From contig NHNW01000016.1 of assembly GCA_002786025.1 (NCBI GenBank), positions 248,001 to 312,000 on the forward strand: a stretch of DNA of 64,000 nt, given 5' to 3'. Position 1 is the first letter of the stretch, and every line of letters starts with the position of its first letter. The position numbers and the translations under genes are program-made. A model generated the notes under the pieces. That model saw only the letters and a list, made by a program, of their open reading frames with translations, searched no databases and was not told the origin of the DNA. Positions 1 through 12,700 of the stretch are shown here, one piece after another. This DNA comes from Zasmidium citrigriseum (Eukaryota; Ascomycota; Dothideomycetes; Mycosphaerellales; Mycosphaerellaceae).

Positions 1-1727
1 AGGGTAATCCAGAGATCGAGCAAGAGTTTGGACATGGGCCCGTCACGCATCCTTCGACAGAGCCGAATGATTTCGGAATTCGACTGCATCCGGAGCACCA
101 CATCCATCGAAAGCCTGAGCGGATCGGTCTAGAATGGAATATCACGAAAGGTGTCCGACGTCCGGATGGCGTGGCGAAAGAGGTGTACCTCATCAATGAT
201 GAGTTCCCAGGGCCGACTGTTGAGCTTCGATCTGGCGATGAGCTTTTGGTCACAATCCGCAACGGTCTCAAGGATGAAGGAGTGGCAATCCACTGGCACG
301 GCTTGAGGATCGAGAATGCAATGGACGGAGTCGTCGGCTTGACTCAGTGTGTCATCCCAGCAGGAAAAGAGTTCACATACCGATTAAGGATACCAGACGA
401 CCAGGCCGGCACATTCTGGTATCATTCCCACTCAGAACTCCAGCGAGCAGATGGGCTCTTTGGGGCACTCGTCATCCACAAGCCGGCGACTGAGACAAAG
501 CCGCATTCTGGAATGGAGAGGTACGAATACCAGTATGAGCATCTCCTAATGATCGGAGACTGGTATCATCGACCGGCCGAGGAGATCCTGGCAGATTACA
601 CCAATTGGGAGAATTTCAAGATCGAACCAGCTCCTGATTCCATGCTGCTCAATGGAGTTGGTTATTTCGAGTGCTCCATGGCCACGAAAGCTCATCCGCT
701 GGACTGCAAGCATCAGAAGGTGCCACACTTGACTCTGCCAGCTCGAACCAGATTGAGGATTGTCAATACGGGAGCATTGACGGGATTCACCATTTCGACC
801 GCTGGATACGTGATGTCTCTGTTGCAGGTTGATGGAGGCCATGAAGTCCAAAAGGCCAGGTCAGAGAAGATTGGCGTCTTGTATCCGGGCGAGAGAATCG
901 ATGTCTTGTTCGGACGACACGGCCACGACGACTTTGAGTCCGCCTGGATCACGGTATCTCTGGATCGTGAAAACATGCAGTTCCCGAACATGGCCTTGAC
1001 ACCGACGCAACAGTTCTCGATCGCACCGCCGATGGATAATGAGCGTATGCCGCCGCATGAGGAGGCATCTGTAAGATCCAGAACGCTGGAGGTACCGTGG
1101 ATAGATCTGTCGAAAGTCAACGGCTCTGAACTTCCAGCCGGCAATCTGCCAAAGCGGAGCGACGAAACGATCCTGCTCTACGCGACCATCAGCTACTTGA
1201 CCCAGTACGAGTACCGACCAAAAGGATTCATCAACCACACTTCGTGGTCACTCTCCAAGGCCAGCAGCAAGCCTCTGCTAGCTCTCGAACAAGAGGAATG
1301 GCCAACCGATCCAGAGCCTTTCGTCGTTCAGGCTAAGCAAGACCAATGGATTGACCTTGTCATCAACAACATCGACGACAAAGGGCATCCGTTCCACTTT
1401 CATGGCCACGATTTCTACGTCCTCTCCGTACACCAAGCAAGTCGAGTCGGGGCGTATGAGCAGTATAATCCCTTCGATCTGGAGAAAGAGCCAGCTGGAG
1501 GTCCAATGAATCTCGTCAATCCGGTTGTGAAGGATACGGTGTACATCCCGAGTCAAGGATATGCGGTCTTGAGGTTCAAAGCCGACAATCCAGGCTTGTG
1601 GCTTCTGCATTGCCATGTGCTTTGGCATGAAGCTGTTGGGATGAATATGGCCGTGCAAGTTGGAGATGATCAGCAAGTCCGAGGCCAGACTGTGAAGGAA
1701 ACCATCGCCAGTTCTTGTCCTGGGTGA
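1..1727 (+). CDS. Multicopper oxidase (laccase-like), 5' truncated by window edge
   Basis: Copper enzyme that oxidises phenols or metal ions with reduction of O2 to water, probably secreted as in related fungal laccases. The frame is open from base 3, so the start codon and any signal peptide lie outside the window. All four copper-ligand regions are visible: HWHG near 291-302, WYHSHS near 417-434, HPFHFHGHD near 1386-1412 and HCHVLWHEAVGM near 1609-1644. The last has the His-Cys-His core and a Met at the usual axial type-1 position. About 575 residues are present without introns, close to a full cupredoxin three-domain enzyme. The ferroxidase, ascorbate oxidase and laccase branches cannot be separated from motifs alone. 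Confidence 0.93.
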   Translation, partial: GNPEIEQEFGHGPVTHPSTEPNDFGIRLHPEHHIHRKPERIGLEWNITKGVRRPDGVAKEVYLINDEFPGPTVELRSGDELLVTIRNGLKDEGVAIHWHGLRIENAMDGVVGLTQCVIPAGKEFTYRLRIPDDQAGTFWYHSHSELQRADGLFGALVIHKPATETKPHSGMERYEYQYEHLLMIGDWYHRPAEEILADYTNWENFKIEPAPDSMLLNGVGYFECSMATKAHPLDCKHQKVPHLTLPARTRLRIVNTGALTGFTISTAGYVMSLLQVDGGHEVQKARSEKIGVLYPGERIDVLFGRHGHDDFESAWITVSLDRENMQFPNMALTPTQQFSIAPPMDNERMPPHEEASVRSRTLEVPWIDLSKVNGSELPAGNLPKRSDETILLYATISYLTQYEYRPKGFINHTSWSLSKASSKPLLALEQEEWPTDPEPFVVQAKQDQWIDLVINNIDDKGHPFHFHGHDFYVLSVHQASRVGAYEQYNPFDLEKEPAGGPMNLVNPVVKDTVYIPSQGYAVLRFKADNPGLWLLHCHVLWHEAVGMNMAVQVGDDQQVRGQTVKETIASSCPG

Positions 1728-2531
1728 AGACAGACCACTTCTTCCGCGATTTTCAAGAACATCGTCCTACAAACGGTACGTGTCCACCATACTCGCGGCA
1801 GCGCCACCAGGCCGCCATAATTGCCACTCAGAAGGTCGGGGAAGTCCCTTGAGGGAGTTTAAGGCTGTGTCCGCTTTCAGACACGTGCGTCGAGATGTCG
1901 GAGTGAACAATATCGATGATGCAGATCGGATCGCAAAGGTGTTGGAGGAAGCAGACGCGAGAAGCAAGAGGCGACGCGACAGGTGGGAAATTGAGTTCGG
2001 CTGTCATTCACCGAAGCACAGGCGCAGGCAGAAGTCGAGGAGGACAAGGGAATTCGAATGTAAATGTATCCCGATAGCAGATGCATTTTTGAACGGTCAG
2101 AACTGCTTATGGTACGACATGAAGACTTCTGGTCTCTGAAATCGTCTGGATACTCATTCATTGTGTCTTCTCGGTTTCGATCGAATCTCTTCTTCTTTCT
2201 TGACCAACTCCCCCACAGCTTTCCACACCCACTCTGGAGCGCCCCCAATGCGAGTACAAATACTTCTCGGCGTCTGCTTCTGCTCTCATGCAGGAACAAA
2301 GACAGCTCCACGCGGGACATCATTGCTCCTGACCTCACCACATTTTCTCCGCTCGGCTTTTGATCTCTGGAGAAAGCTCTTGGGGGAGCTACAAGGTAAG
2401 AACAACCACACGCGTAGGTGATTCTTTCCTTCTCTTCTCCTCACATCACATATCTCTTTCACTCCAAGTCAAGAGCACGGAATAGACAAGAAGAAGAACT
2501 TTCGACAAGAAAGAGAAGACAATCACCCATC
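1728..2531. other. Intergenic region, no supported gene
   Basis: Short open frames occur on both strands, but none has recognisable domains or splice signals. The last 150 bases are C/T-rich with a GTAAG at 2395, and probably form the promoter and leader of the next gene. Confidence 0.5.
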
Positions 2532-3847
2532 ATGGCTCCTGCCCCTCCCCTCAACGTCTGCATGGTGGGCACGGGCGAATACACCACAGGCTTCGTAGGC
2601 GGCGGTGCCAGTGGCAGCGACAAGAAAGTCGGCGTAGTAGGCCTCACGCTCTTCGACCTCCGCCGACGAGGCAAAGTCGCCAACCTCTCTATGGTGGGCA
2701 CCTCTGGTCAAAAATTCCCTGCGATCCGACAACATCTCCAACAAAACATCACGCAAGCTTACAATGGCCTCGACACCTCCTTCAAATCGTATCCTGCGGA
2801 CGACCAGAGGGATCCGGAAGCGTATAAAGCTGCAATCGATGCATTGAGCCCGGGGGATGCTATAACGATTTTCACGCCAGATCCAACGCATTATCCCATC
2901 GCTCTCCATGCGATTCGCAAGGGCATCCACGTAATGATCACGAAACCCGCAACGCAGCTTCTCGAACACCATCTGCACCTCATGAAAGAGGCAAGAGAGA
3001 ACAATGTTCTGGTTTACATCGAACACCACAAACGCTTCGATCCCGCATACGCCGACGCCCGGAACCGCGCAACGAAAGGCTCCCTCGGAACCTTCAATTA
3101 CTTCTACTCCTACATGTCGCAACCCAAATCTCAACTTCAAACCTTCGCCGCCTGGGCTGGCAAAGACAGCGATATCTCCTACTACCTCAACTCCCACCAC
3201 ATCGACATCTGCGAGTCCATGGTGGCGCATACCCACCGTCCGGTGCGGGTGACAGCTTCTGCTAGTACCGGGATCGCCACGAGTCTCAATTGTGATCCGA
3301 AGACGGAGGACACAATAACCCTCCTCGTGGATTGGGAAGCTCTCGATGGCAGTGGACGAGCCACAGGAGTCTACACAGCCTCCTGGACAGCGCCCCAGAA
3401 AGCTGGCGTGCACTCGAATCAGTATTTCCACTACGTCGGCTCCAAAGGCGAAGTCCGCGTAAACCAGGCCAAAAGAGGGTATGATGTGACGGAAGATGAA
3501 GGGGGCCTGACGTGGTATAATCCTTTCTACATGAAATATGCACCGGATGAAGGTAAGCCTTACCCCCGATGCCCACGCCTCTCCTCCTTTCATGCTAATG
3601 TGTTGATGCAGAAGGGAACTTCGCCGGCCAATCCGGCTACGGCTACATCTCCTTCGAAAAGTTCGTCGACGCCATCGCTGCGTTGAAAGAAGGTCGCGCT
3701 TCGCTGGATGATCTCGATGCTCGTGGATTGCCGACACTGAAGAATACTGTTGCTACGGGAGCGATTCTCGAAGCCGGGCGACGCAGTCTCGATGAGAAGC
3801 GACCAGTGGAGATTGTGGAGGAGGGCGGGGAGTGGAGGTTGATATAG
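2532..3847 (+). CDS. Gfo/Idh/MocA-family oxidoreductase, D-galacturonate reductase-like
   Basis: NAD(P)-dependent sugar oxidoreductase. Exons 2532-3552 and 3612-3847 are joined over a 59 bp GTAAGC...TGCAG intron, giving 418 residues. The start is the first Met before the Rossmann strand: NVCMVGTGEYTTGF holds the dinucleotide loop GTGEYT. TKPATQ (about residues 139-144) is the conserved Lys-Pro segment of the family, and YIEHHKRFDP (about 159-168) is also family-typical. The GTGEYTTG start and FDLRRRGKV resemble the fungal galacturonate reductases (GaaA/Gar2 type) as I remember them, which would place it at the first step of pectin sugar use. That substrate is inference; the fold is firm. It converges on the monooxygenase gene to its right. 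Confidence 0.88.
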
Positions 3848-4317
3848 AGGAGAGTCTCTCAACCTGCTTTTCAATCTTTCGCGACTTCCTAAAGAGAACA
3901 AGCGGTGGCGTTGTTCTAGGCTCTCCTCCGATCAACTTTCACGGTTTCACCCACGAACTGACCAGCTCAAAGGCGTTAGATGAAGGAGTCAGGTCCGTGT
4001 CAAGGCAACGCCTCTGGGGCCCCTCTTGTTGCTTCGTTCCTCGGAGCGCTATCGTCTCAAGACATGTGGCTGGCTGAATGTCTACATCGAGACCTTAAAA
4101 TCCCCGATCTTTCCTGAAAAGAGCTCAAGTGGTCTTCCACGTGGCCCATATTGGCAGTCTAGTCTGGTATGTGGCTGACTGGAGGGAAGGCGTCCCCATG
4201 CAAGAAATGAGTAGATGCAGGAGCGCAGCATAAGTATACAGTGCAACACGAAACCTTTTCTTCTGCTATCCACACGAGCAAAAATCCTCGCCCCCTTCGA
4301 CATCGACATCGCTCATA
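3848..4317. other. Convergent intergenic spacer
   Basis: Spacer between two genes that run toward each other. No coding frame here has support. It should contain both 3' untranslated regions. Confidence 0.5.
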
Positions 4318-6331
4318 TCAAGCTCCATTCACACCCTTCCCAACAGCCAAAAACACCCCATCGAAAAACCTCTCCAACAATCCCTCACTCTCCTTCTCCA
4401 GCGGCAAAACCGCACTAACATACTGATCCGGCCTCACAACAACCACACAACCATCCTCCTTACTAACACCCCTCGTCTCATACAAAGCCCCACCGCCAAA
4501 GCCATAACTGACTTCGTCCGTGAAAGCCTTCTCGTAGTCCTGCACGCCCAGTCTGCCCTTGTGCGGAAGGAGTAAGGATGGGAGATCGGTGATTTCGAAA
4601 GTCTTCCGCGAGTGTGTGAATACCGCGCGGACGTCGATCAGGGAGTCGATGTCTTTGTGCGGTGGGGTGTACTTTCGGATGAGGTGCTTTTCGAGGAAGG
4701 TGCAGAGCGTTGCGAGGGGCGTAGAGGACGAAGATGGAGAGGCGGATGATGAGTTGAACAACACAATCCTCCACCGTCCATCCGCATCCATCGTATGGCC
4801 CAAATGCACGGGCTTCGCATCCGCGACTCGGAGTACGATGTCTGATTGGAACCTCGTCCCAATCTCATACCCTTTTGCCAGATGCTGCCACTTCTCATCC
4901 GCGATCGTGAGTGGACCGGGTTTATACCTCGTCTGCAGACCTGCCATGAAGCGGCCCTGCCGTGTGAAGAAGTCCTGGAAAACGGCTGGATCCACCGCGT
5001 CTTTGTCGTCCGCGGAGGCGTTCTCTTTAGGCTTCGCGGCGAACATGCGGGACATCTCGCGGTCGAATTCGATCAGGACTCGAGCGATATCTTGTCGTTC
5101 CTCGGAGTACGTATGCAGAAGGCCCGGGGAGGAGTGGCCGTGGAGAACAGAGGCGAGTTTCCAGCCTAGATTGAAAGAGTCGTTCATGGAGACATTCATG
5201 CCCTGACCAGCTTTGGCGGAGTGAGTGTGACATGCATCGCCAGTGATGAAGACACGAGGATTCCGTTGATTGCGTTCGGATTTAGGCACGTCGTCGAAGT
5301 GATCTGTAAGACGCTGGCCAACTTCGTAGACGGACCAGTAAGCGACTTCTCGCACGTCGAAGGTGTACGGGGCGAAGATCTTTTTCGCGCGGTCGATGAC
5401 GATTTCTGCTGTGACGTTTTTGGAGGCCACTCGTTCGTCTTGCTTCAGCTTGTCCATTTCGATGTAGAATCTCGCCAGGTAGCCGCCTTCTCTAGGGATG
5501 ATGAGGATGCTGCCGTGCTCTGCTGAGTGTATCGCCGTCTTGAGTCTGATATCCGGAAAGTCCGTCACGATAAGTGCATCCAGTACACCCCAGGCCTGAT
5601 TCGCAAAATCTCCCTTCATCTCAATCCCAATCGTCTTTCTCACTCCGCTCCTCGCACCATCACATCCCACCACATACTTCGCCTTGACATGCTCCCTCTT
5701 TCCTGCATTCGCAGCATCCGTTCTCTCAATCGTAGCATGAACAGGCTCATCACCCTTCGGCAGCGTCATCTCGACCAATTTCCTGCTATACGAAGGCTCC
5801 AGCCTCGTGGGCGACCACTTCATGCAATCCAGCCAGAGGTCATGTAATCTTGCCTGGTTCAAGATAACATGCGGGAACTCACTCAAGCCTTCTTCTGTAT
5901 CCCGTATCCGTCCACTTCTTCGCAGACCCTTCCCATCTTCAGTCGGCGACCAGAACGTCGTCTACCATATCAAGTCAGCCCTCAACCATCACTACCCTCA
6001 CAGAAATGTATATCCCTACCTCATTAACCCAATACGCCTCTTTCAAAACCCTCTCACTAAACCCAAAAGCCTCGAAAATCTCAATCGTCCGACACTGCAA
6101 GCCATCCGCCTGTCCTTGTTCTAGTCTTCCATGTTTCGACTCTATGATCCTCGTCTTGATATCTGGGAATCGTGCGAGTTGTGCGCCGAGTAGCTGACCT
6201 GCGGGTCCGGCGCCCACGATCAAAACGTCGACTTCTTCGGGGAGGGATGTTTGGAAGTCGGGCTCGGTGCCTTGGAATTGGGTGACGAGAGGGTCGCCGG
6301 AGCCTTGGAAGCCGTTGGCGTGGAATTGCAT
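4318..6331 (-). CDS. FAD-dependent aromatic monooxygenase (phenol 2-monooxygenase family)
   Basis: Flavoprotein that hydroxylates phenolic rings using NADPH and O2. Exons are 6020-6331 and 4318-5961 (minus strand) with a 58 bp GTAGGG...TGGTAG intron, giving 651 residues, normal for the PheA/TfdB group. Seen: FAD-binding GAGPAGQLLGAQ near residues 29-40, the second flavin motif VVGCDGARSGVR, the ribityl-binding ITGDACHTHSAKAGQGMN, and a C-terminal thioredoxin-like domain ending near the stop. The chosen start is the Met before QFHANGFQ. An upstream in-frame Met at 6451 would add a low-complexity stretch and is less likely. Possible roles are catabolism of lignin- or plant-derived phenols. The substrate is not readable from sequence. 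Confidence 0.93.
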
Positions 6332-7050
6332 ATCGATATATGGGAAGGAAAGAGAAGGTACAAGTTGCGGTGAGAGAAGAAGAGGTAGAGAAGGTGAGGA
6401 GACAAGAAGTAGACGTGAGCGATTACCTCTTCGCTGTCGTTCCTCGCTCAATCAGCCGGTTTAAGACCTGATCTGCTGTCATCCATTATCCAGATCCTCG
6501 AGTGGCAGACGACGATGTATATATCTTGATGATTGGAAGAGCTCACAATGGCAGGTCATCGACGCGCCGAGCTCTTCCAGCTGCAAGAGAGCTCGCTCCT
6601 CTCCGACTTTTCGGTCCCGCACGGAATCGCATCCCGGCGCAGAACCAAACGCCGAGTCTCATTTCTCTCACAATGGTCAACAGTACCCATGGCAGACGTG
6701 GGACCAGAAAGCGATAGCACATGACACGTCTTGGGTTCGCAGGAGTGAAGGCGTGAAGTCGCATCGGCAGAATCGCGGAAGGCAAGATCCGCTGCCAACC
6801 TCACCTCGCTCTGGGGAGCGATCCTTCTTCTGCGAGGAAATATCTCCAATTGGCTCTATCAACTGCCGACTTTATAGCCATCCGGACACGACATCCTATA
6901 CATCTCTTCGCCGGAGCAAGGTCCCGCCGTGGTCAGAGAGAGCCACTCACGCGTCGAGTCCACAAAGAGTGCATTCAGACAAGAAGTCAGAAACAAGAGA
7001 ATATCATTCATGAGTATCATAACGGTCTCATCCATCACAAATCCCCACAT
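6332..7050. other. Intergenic region, no supported gene
   Basis: Upstream of the monooxygenase and downstream of the channel gene. Overlapping short frames on both strands lack domains. The 6332-6480 part is purine-rich on the plus strand and is probably the monooxygenase promoter/leader. Confidence 0.5.
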
Positions 7051-9404
7051 CTACCTCCTCCCCTCCAAACTCCCTCTAATACTCGCACTCCTCGCACTCC
7101 CCCTCCTCCCAAAAACACTCCCAGCAGCACCCACTCCCAACCCCGTCCCAAGACCCATCACCCCACCGGTGGTCACATCCTCATACCGTCCCCCAACAGG
7201 CACCAACCTCGCCCCCTCAACCTCCATCCTCTTCCTCTCCCTCGCCGCCACACCCTCCAAATCCGAAATCGCCACCGAATAAGCCGGATTACTCGGATCG
7301 CCCAACGGCGGCGCACTCCCACCGGGCGGCTCCAAAGGAATTCTCCTCGCGGCGGCAAGAAGTTCACACATGAACTTATTGCGACGCATATTCCTCACAC
7401 TCTCGTTGGAGAAGTTGGATTTATGCCTTATCTCCACTCGTAATTCGAGTTGTTTCAGATCACCCACGCTGCGGAGCTCGACGTCGAATTCCGGCTGGAA
7501 GTCACGACGGTTTTCGTCCGCGGTGACGAATTTTGTGAGTTCGCCGCGGAGGGCCATGAGATCTTCGTTGGTGGTTGTGGCGGCGACCGAGAGGGCGAGG
7601 CGTTCTTTCATGGCTTTGGAGCGCGAGATGTTCTCGATCCAGAGCGTGTTGGCGATGTTGTGCGGGATTTGTACGGTGCTGTTTGTGTCGATGCGCCGGA
7701 AGACTGAGTACATGAGGGAGATGCGGGTTACGGTGAGTTCGTGGTCGGAGATTGTTACGCGGTCGCCGACGTCGTAGCTGGAAACATGTTAGGGGGGTTT
7801 TGGTGGTGGGTGTTGGGGGCTGGACTTACGGGTGTTTCACGAAGAGGAAGATGCAGCAGCTGAGGAATTCGGTCACTGTGCCTCCGATGGCGAAGGCTAG
7901 ACCGGTGAATGTCGTCCAGAGTTGAGTCGTCTTGCTCGCGAAGCTCTTGCTGAAGAATGTGGCGTAGACGAACGCAATGGCGACGAGAACGACCACGCTG
8001 AGCAGGCGATCGAGAACTGCGATCGCTTGGCTGATATCGTGCATGCTGGAAGCACGGTTCTTCCTCTCCTGGCCAGCATTGACAATCAGCAGCGTCATCT
8101 CGTCCAGACTGACATCCCCATTGGCATCGCGATCCAGCAGGGCAAAGATCTCTTCGGCTTCGACAAGGCGAGTCTCTCCAAGGACTTCAATCAAATCCTG
8201 CTTAAGAAGCACATCCCTTCCCTCCCCAACAAACGACAACCACAACCTCCTTGCAAGCGCCTTCGAAGCCCTCGGCGTCTCGAGAGCCTCAACAACGATC
8301 GCATGCGCCGAAGTCGTGCTGAAAACCTGGCGACCCGCAATATCCGAAGCCATGGCCCCGAAAGCCCTACAATCAACATCAGCAAACCCCCCACCACCCC
8401 AAAATGATGAAAGATGCTCACGCAGTAACCTTATCCCTAACCCTCCCCATATGATCAAAAACCCTCGTCTGCACCCCCGCCCTCGCAAGTTGATTCCTCA
8501 CCTCCGCAAGCGTATTCCCCTGAATCTCCGCATCCTCCTCCTCAAACTCCCGACAATACTCCGGAAACACCGCCCGACTCGCATCATACAGCAGATCCAG
8601 GAGTCGAATGAGCTTCTTGCTCTCTTTGATCTTCTCCGAATACGTCTTGCGGTGGTAATTAATCGAGACCAATTGAATAATCGTCTTCTCGGCGAGGAAG
8701 ATGGCCGCGACGACGATACCCGCTTTGAAGACGGTTTGCAGGGTATTTAACCACCCTTCCGCTGAGCAGGTTGCTTTGTTGTTGAAGGTGCAGATTGCGT
8801 GCGTCGTGGCGAAGGAGACGATGGTCCAGAAGAACAAGCTCACGGGGATCTCGAGGGAGATCAGTACGAGGGAATATTTCCTTATCCCGCCGCTGATGAG
8901 GCCTGCCGTGGCTTCGAAGAGGAAGGGCAGGCCGTGAGCCAGGAGTTTGCAGAGCCAGAGGGCGACCCAGCAGATTTCGATCCAGATGAAGAGGCCGAGG
9001 AGTCTAATGTTGCCCGCGGTTTTGTCGGCGTAGACGGTTGCTGTTAAGGCCTGCAACACAGATATCAGTAAGTTCCCTTCCCCCTCTCGAAGTGCGTGCT
9101 GGGATGGAATGATACTAACCACCGGTATAGCCAAAACCCCCGCCACCGGCAAAATATACAACGCATACCGCGTCAAAATACTCGCCGAATGGATCTTATA
9201 CAAGAAATTTCCAATTTTCGTAAGAGCATCTTCCTCTCCGTCGTACTCTAATTTCCTCTCCGTGGTCCCGATCGCTCGTTCGGAGGTTTTCCTGCGTCCC
9301 AGGACGGGTCGGGTGGATGTTTTTTCGGATGAGACGTCGGCTGTTATTGTTATGTTGGCGGTTTTCTTGGGCTGCCCGAGTTCGAGGTCCGGTTGGGTGG
9401 ACAT
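7051..9404 (-). CDS. MscS-like mechanosensitive ion channel with EF-hand
   Basis: Membrane channel of the fungal Msy1/Msy2 type, which in yeast sits in the endoplasmic reticulum and helps manage Ca2+ after hypo-osmotic shock. Exons are 9120-9404, 8422-9050, 7830-8366 and 7051-7777, giving 725 residues. The 69 bp first intron has no stop and could be read through, but removing it restores the family sequence (IPV joined to ALTATVYADKTAGN). Several hydrophobic helices occupy residues 70-260. A canonical EF-hand DRDANGDVSLDE lies near 380-392. The pore-forming TM3 is followed by the MscS signature HPYDVGDRV, which spans the last splice junction. The tail is Gly/Arg-rich. It reads away from the RIP block beginning about 330 bp upstream. 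Confidence 0.94.
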
Positions 9405-9670
9405 CGCGGTTGGGTATCACTAAACAGAACAAAACCAGAATGCTAAAAAAGAGGAGAGGGAGGGAACGTGCGAGCCCGCGCACGAAAGACTTTTGTATAT
9501 GTACAAGATGTACGTATCTCGGAGAGAGCGACGACGAGAAGGAAATCAAAAGCGACAGACGTTCTGGAAGGGTGCAGGGCGTTGATACCAAAACGCCCCC
9601 TTTGCTGTTTTGAGGCGTCGACGTCTGAGCGTCACGCCATGTTTCAGCTGCCGCTGTAGTCTCAGCGCAC

Positions 9671-9733
9671 AGACTACCTGCTTGGCAAAGTTTTCTGACT
9701 ATACCTGATTTGGAACTTTGCCGTAGGCAGTCT
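9671..9733. repeat. Imperfect inverted repeat at left edge of RIP block
   Basis: Arm 9671-9691 and arm 9715-9733 are near reverse complements: agact.cct....ggcaaagt pairs with actttgcc...aggcagtct, separated by about 23 bases. It sits exactly where normal dinucleotide use gives way to the CpA-free block, so it may be an element end or just a hairpin in the flank. Confidence 0.5.
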
Positions 9734-12700
9734 AAGGGTGGTACTAAGAGTTTTGGCTAATAGGGTCCTACTTTAGCGTTAGTATATTAAAAAATCGAAA
9801 TAACTCGCTATATAGGCTATATATTAGTCTATAGTTTAGTATAGTACTTATAGATACTCCCCTAATAGATATAATAAGTAGAAAATAGAGGATATTTAGG
9901 AATCTCGCTATTTTATTCCTAATGCACTATATAGTAGGCTTTAGCTCTACTAGGTATAAAATAATACTAAATTAAACTATTTATCGCTTTTCGGCTAGTC
10001 CTAATAAGTATAGATATACTATATATAATTAGGACTAGCTTAGGGTATTATAAAATTAAGAAATAAGCCCTCCCTTTAGTAGTAATTCCGTCCTAATATA
10101 GTAGCTAGAAATATATATCTAAACTAGTCTAAATTAAAGAATTAAATACTAATATACTTACTAAAGGTAGTATCGATTATATAGATAGAGAGGTCGCTAG
10201 TCGTAGTAGTAGTTAAGGTTAGGTAGGAGAATAGTAGTAACTTAGGCGTCTAGTTAAAGCCTAAGAACTCCTCTTCTTTAGAGTCTACTCTAGCTTCTTT
10301 CTCTTCTTCTTCGTCGTCGTCGTTAGCTATCGCTAAATCCTAGCTCTATAAACTCTAAGAAGAAGCTAAACTATTAGCTTTATCTATACGGGTATTACGC
10401 TTAGCCCGCGCCTACTATACTATAAATAGTAAGGCCTAAATAATAATCTCTATCTCCCTAATCTAGTTATTAAACTCGATCGCTAGAAAGTTAATTATAA
10501 TCCGCCGCCGCTTAGCGTCGTTAGTATCTATTATCTCCTTACCCGCTTTAGATATCTTAAAGTAGTAGTCGCCTATATTACTCTCCTAAATACCCTTCGC
10601 CTTACTACTACGACGATAAGGGTTATCTCTATAGTAATTATAGTAGTAGTAGTTATTACTCTAGGCGTAGTTAGTATAGGAGCCGCTAAATATCTAGGTA
10701 CCGTTAGACTAGCGAAGACGGATATAGAATCTAAATAGGCCCTTACTATTCTCGTAGTTCTCGTAGGGATTCGTCTCGTTAGGTTTAGTAGCGTTAGCTA
10801 GGGAAGTAAGGAGAGATAGTAGGTAGAACTCGCTACTAGCTAGTCTAAAGGCCTAGTTATCGACGTAGCGTAGGACGTCGTATAGGTCGCCCGTTAGGTC
10901 GTAGTTCCGGCTATTATTAATAAACTCTAGGATTAACGTATATAGACGGCGGCTAAGGTTATCCCTAATAGAGGTATAGTAGCCTTAGGTTATTAGGAAG
11001 CGTAGTTAACGAAGGGTATTATATAGCTAGTTAGGAGAAAGCTTAACCTCCTTATATCCCTTCGAGTTAGTCTAGAATATAGGGAGGTTATTTTTAGGAT
11101 CCCGCTTAGTCGTATTAATAATAATACGTAGCTAAGAGTTTACGATTATATTAAAGATACGTAGAGCTCGCTCCTAAATACGTATTAGTATAGCTTTTAG
11201 TTAGGCGGTAGGTTAGTAAACTAATAATCTCTTTCTCGCGCTAAGACTACGAGCTATTTATATAGAAGTCTCTACCCTTACTAGGGCGCCTCGGATTATT
11301 ACTATCGTCCTTCTCCTAATACTAGCCCCTAGTACTAAACTTTATCTAGAGCTTCGTAGTAGTCTTAGAGATAGATATAGTAATTAGCGTACTAAAGCTA
11401 ACGGAGGTTATTATTATTAATAAAGGTAATTAGGAAGGGAAAGGTAGGATAGGAAGTAGGTAGGTAGGTAGGTAGATATTAGTATAGAGGTTTAGATTAT
11501 TAGTAGAAGAAAGGCGTTCTTTTATAGACTAAGGGGTAGACCGTACGTTTCCTTATTAATATACGCTCCTACTACTTCTAAACCGTCTAAACCCGTATTA
11601 GATAGCGTATCTAATTACCTACTAGCTTCCTATTAGCTTATAGTTCTCGTTAATAGCGTATAATACCCGTAACTACCTTCCTTAGTACCTCCTAATCTAG
11701 TAATCCCCGGCCTTTATATACTAGACCCTAAGAGCGAAGTAAAGGATAGGTTAAGGTCTATTTAGCTATCTAAATCGATCCTAGGGATAGCTAGTAGTTT
11801 CTTATATCTAAATTATATCCTTCTTTATTAGGAGAGTTAAATAGGCTATTAAGATCTACTATATTATTATCTATATCTATCTACTCTATATTAGAATCCT
11901 CCGCTTTAGGAACGTCGTCGAGAATCGCTACGACGTCGTTAGTAGTAAGCCCCTATAGATTCGGGTCGTCCTTAGGTAATAGTAGCTCTATCTATATACT
12001 ATATAGGGGTAGGTCTTACGTTAGAACCCTATACCTTCGGCTAACTACGTTTTTATTAAATCTCGATAGTCTCTTAGGAAGTAGGTTAGATATCCCCTAC
12101 GCTAGTAGATCTATTACGAAGAAGGGTAGGTCTAATAGTATATATAGTCTCTTACGTAGTAGTATTTCGTTTAGGAGTACTATAGCTACTATATAGATCT
12201 CTTCTCTTAATTTAGGGTATATATAATCTAAATTAGTATATTCTCCGAATCTAGCCTCTATACGGTCCCTAAGGATACCGCTATATATAGCTAGTAGCGT
12301 ATATTACTCTAGGGAATTACTTAGGTCGAACGATCTATTCCGTTATATAGATAAGAGGCCTTTTAAGTAGTTATTTAGGTACTTATTATAACGATTAACC
12401 TTAAACTACGAATTAGGACGCCCTCGCTAGTTAATAAGACTATTAGCTAATATCGCTTACTATAGTTATTCTTCTAAAGTAGGGCTAGTTAGCTATTTTA
12501 GCTAGAGTATAATAAAGGCGTAGTTCTTATAAGATCTAGCGTAGAATAGGAGGATATAGCGATTAATTACTAGCCTATATATACTAATATCTATATACTT
12601 AACTATATAGTATAATATTAGGTATATCTCTACTATCTAAATAAAGCGCTTATTCGTAGTCCTTTCTTTAAGGCTATCGAGCCTATATATCCCTTCCTAA

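Noticed and set aside
546..1676. Long minus-strand frames opposite the multicopper oxidase
   Set aside because: Shadows of a strongly supported plus-strand gene; no domains.
2523..3737. 404-residue minus-strand frame opposite the Gfo/Idh/MocA gene
   Set aside because: Antisense to a gene with clear motifs. The residues are Arg/His/Cys-rich nonsense typical of reverse-frame reading.
9051..9119. Stop-free 69-nt intron of the MscS-like gene as coding sequence
   Set aside because: It has GTTAGT donor, ctgat branch-like site and TTGCAG acceptor, and its removal restores the family sequence.
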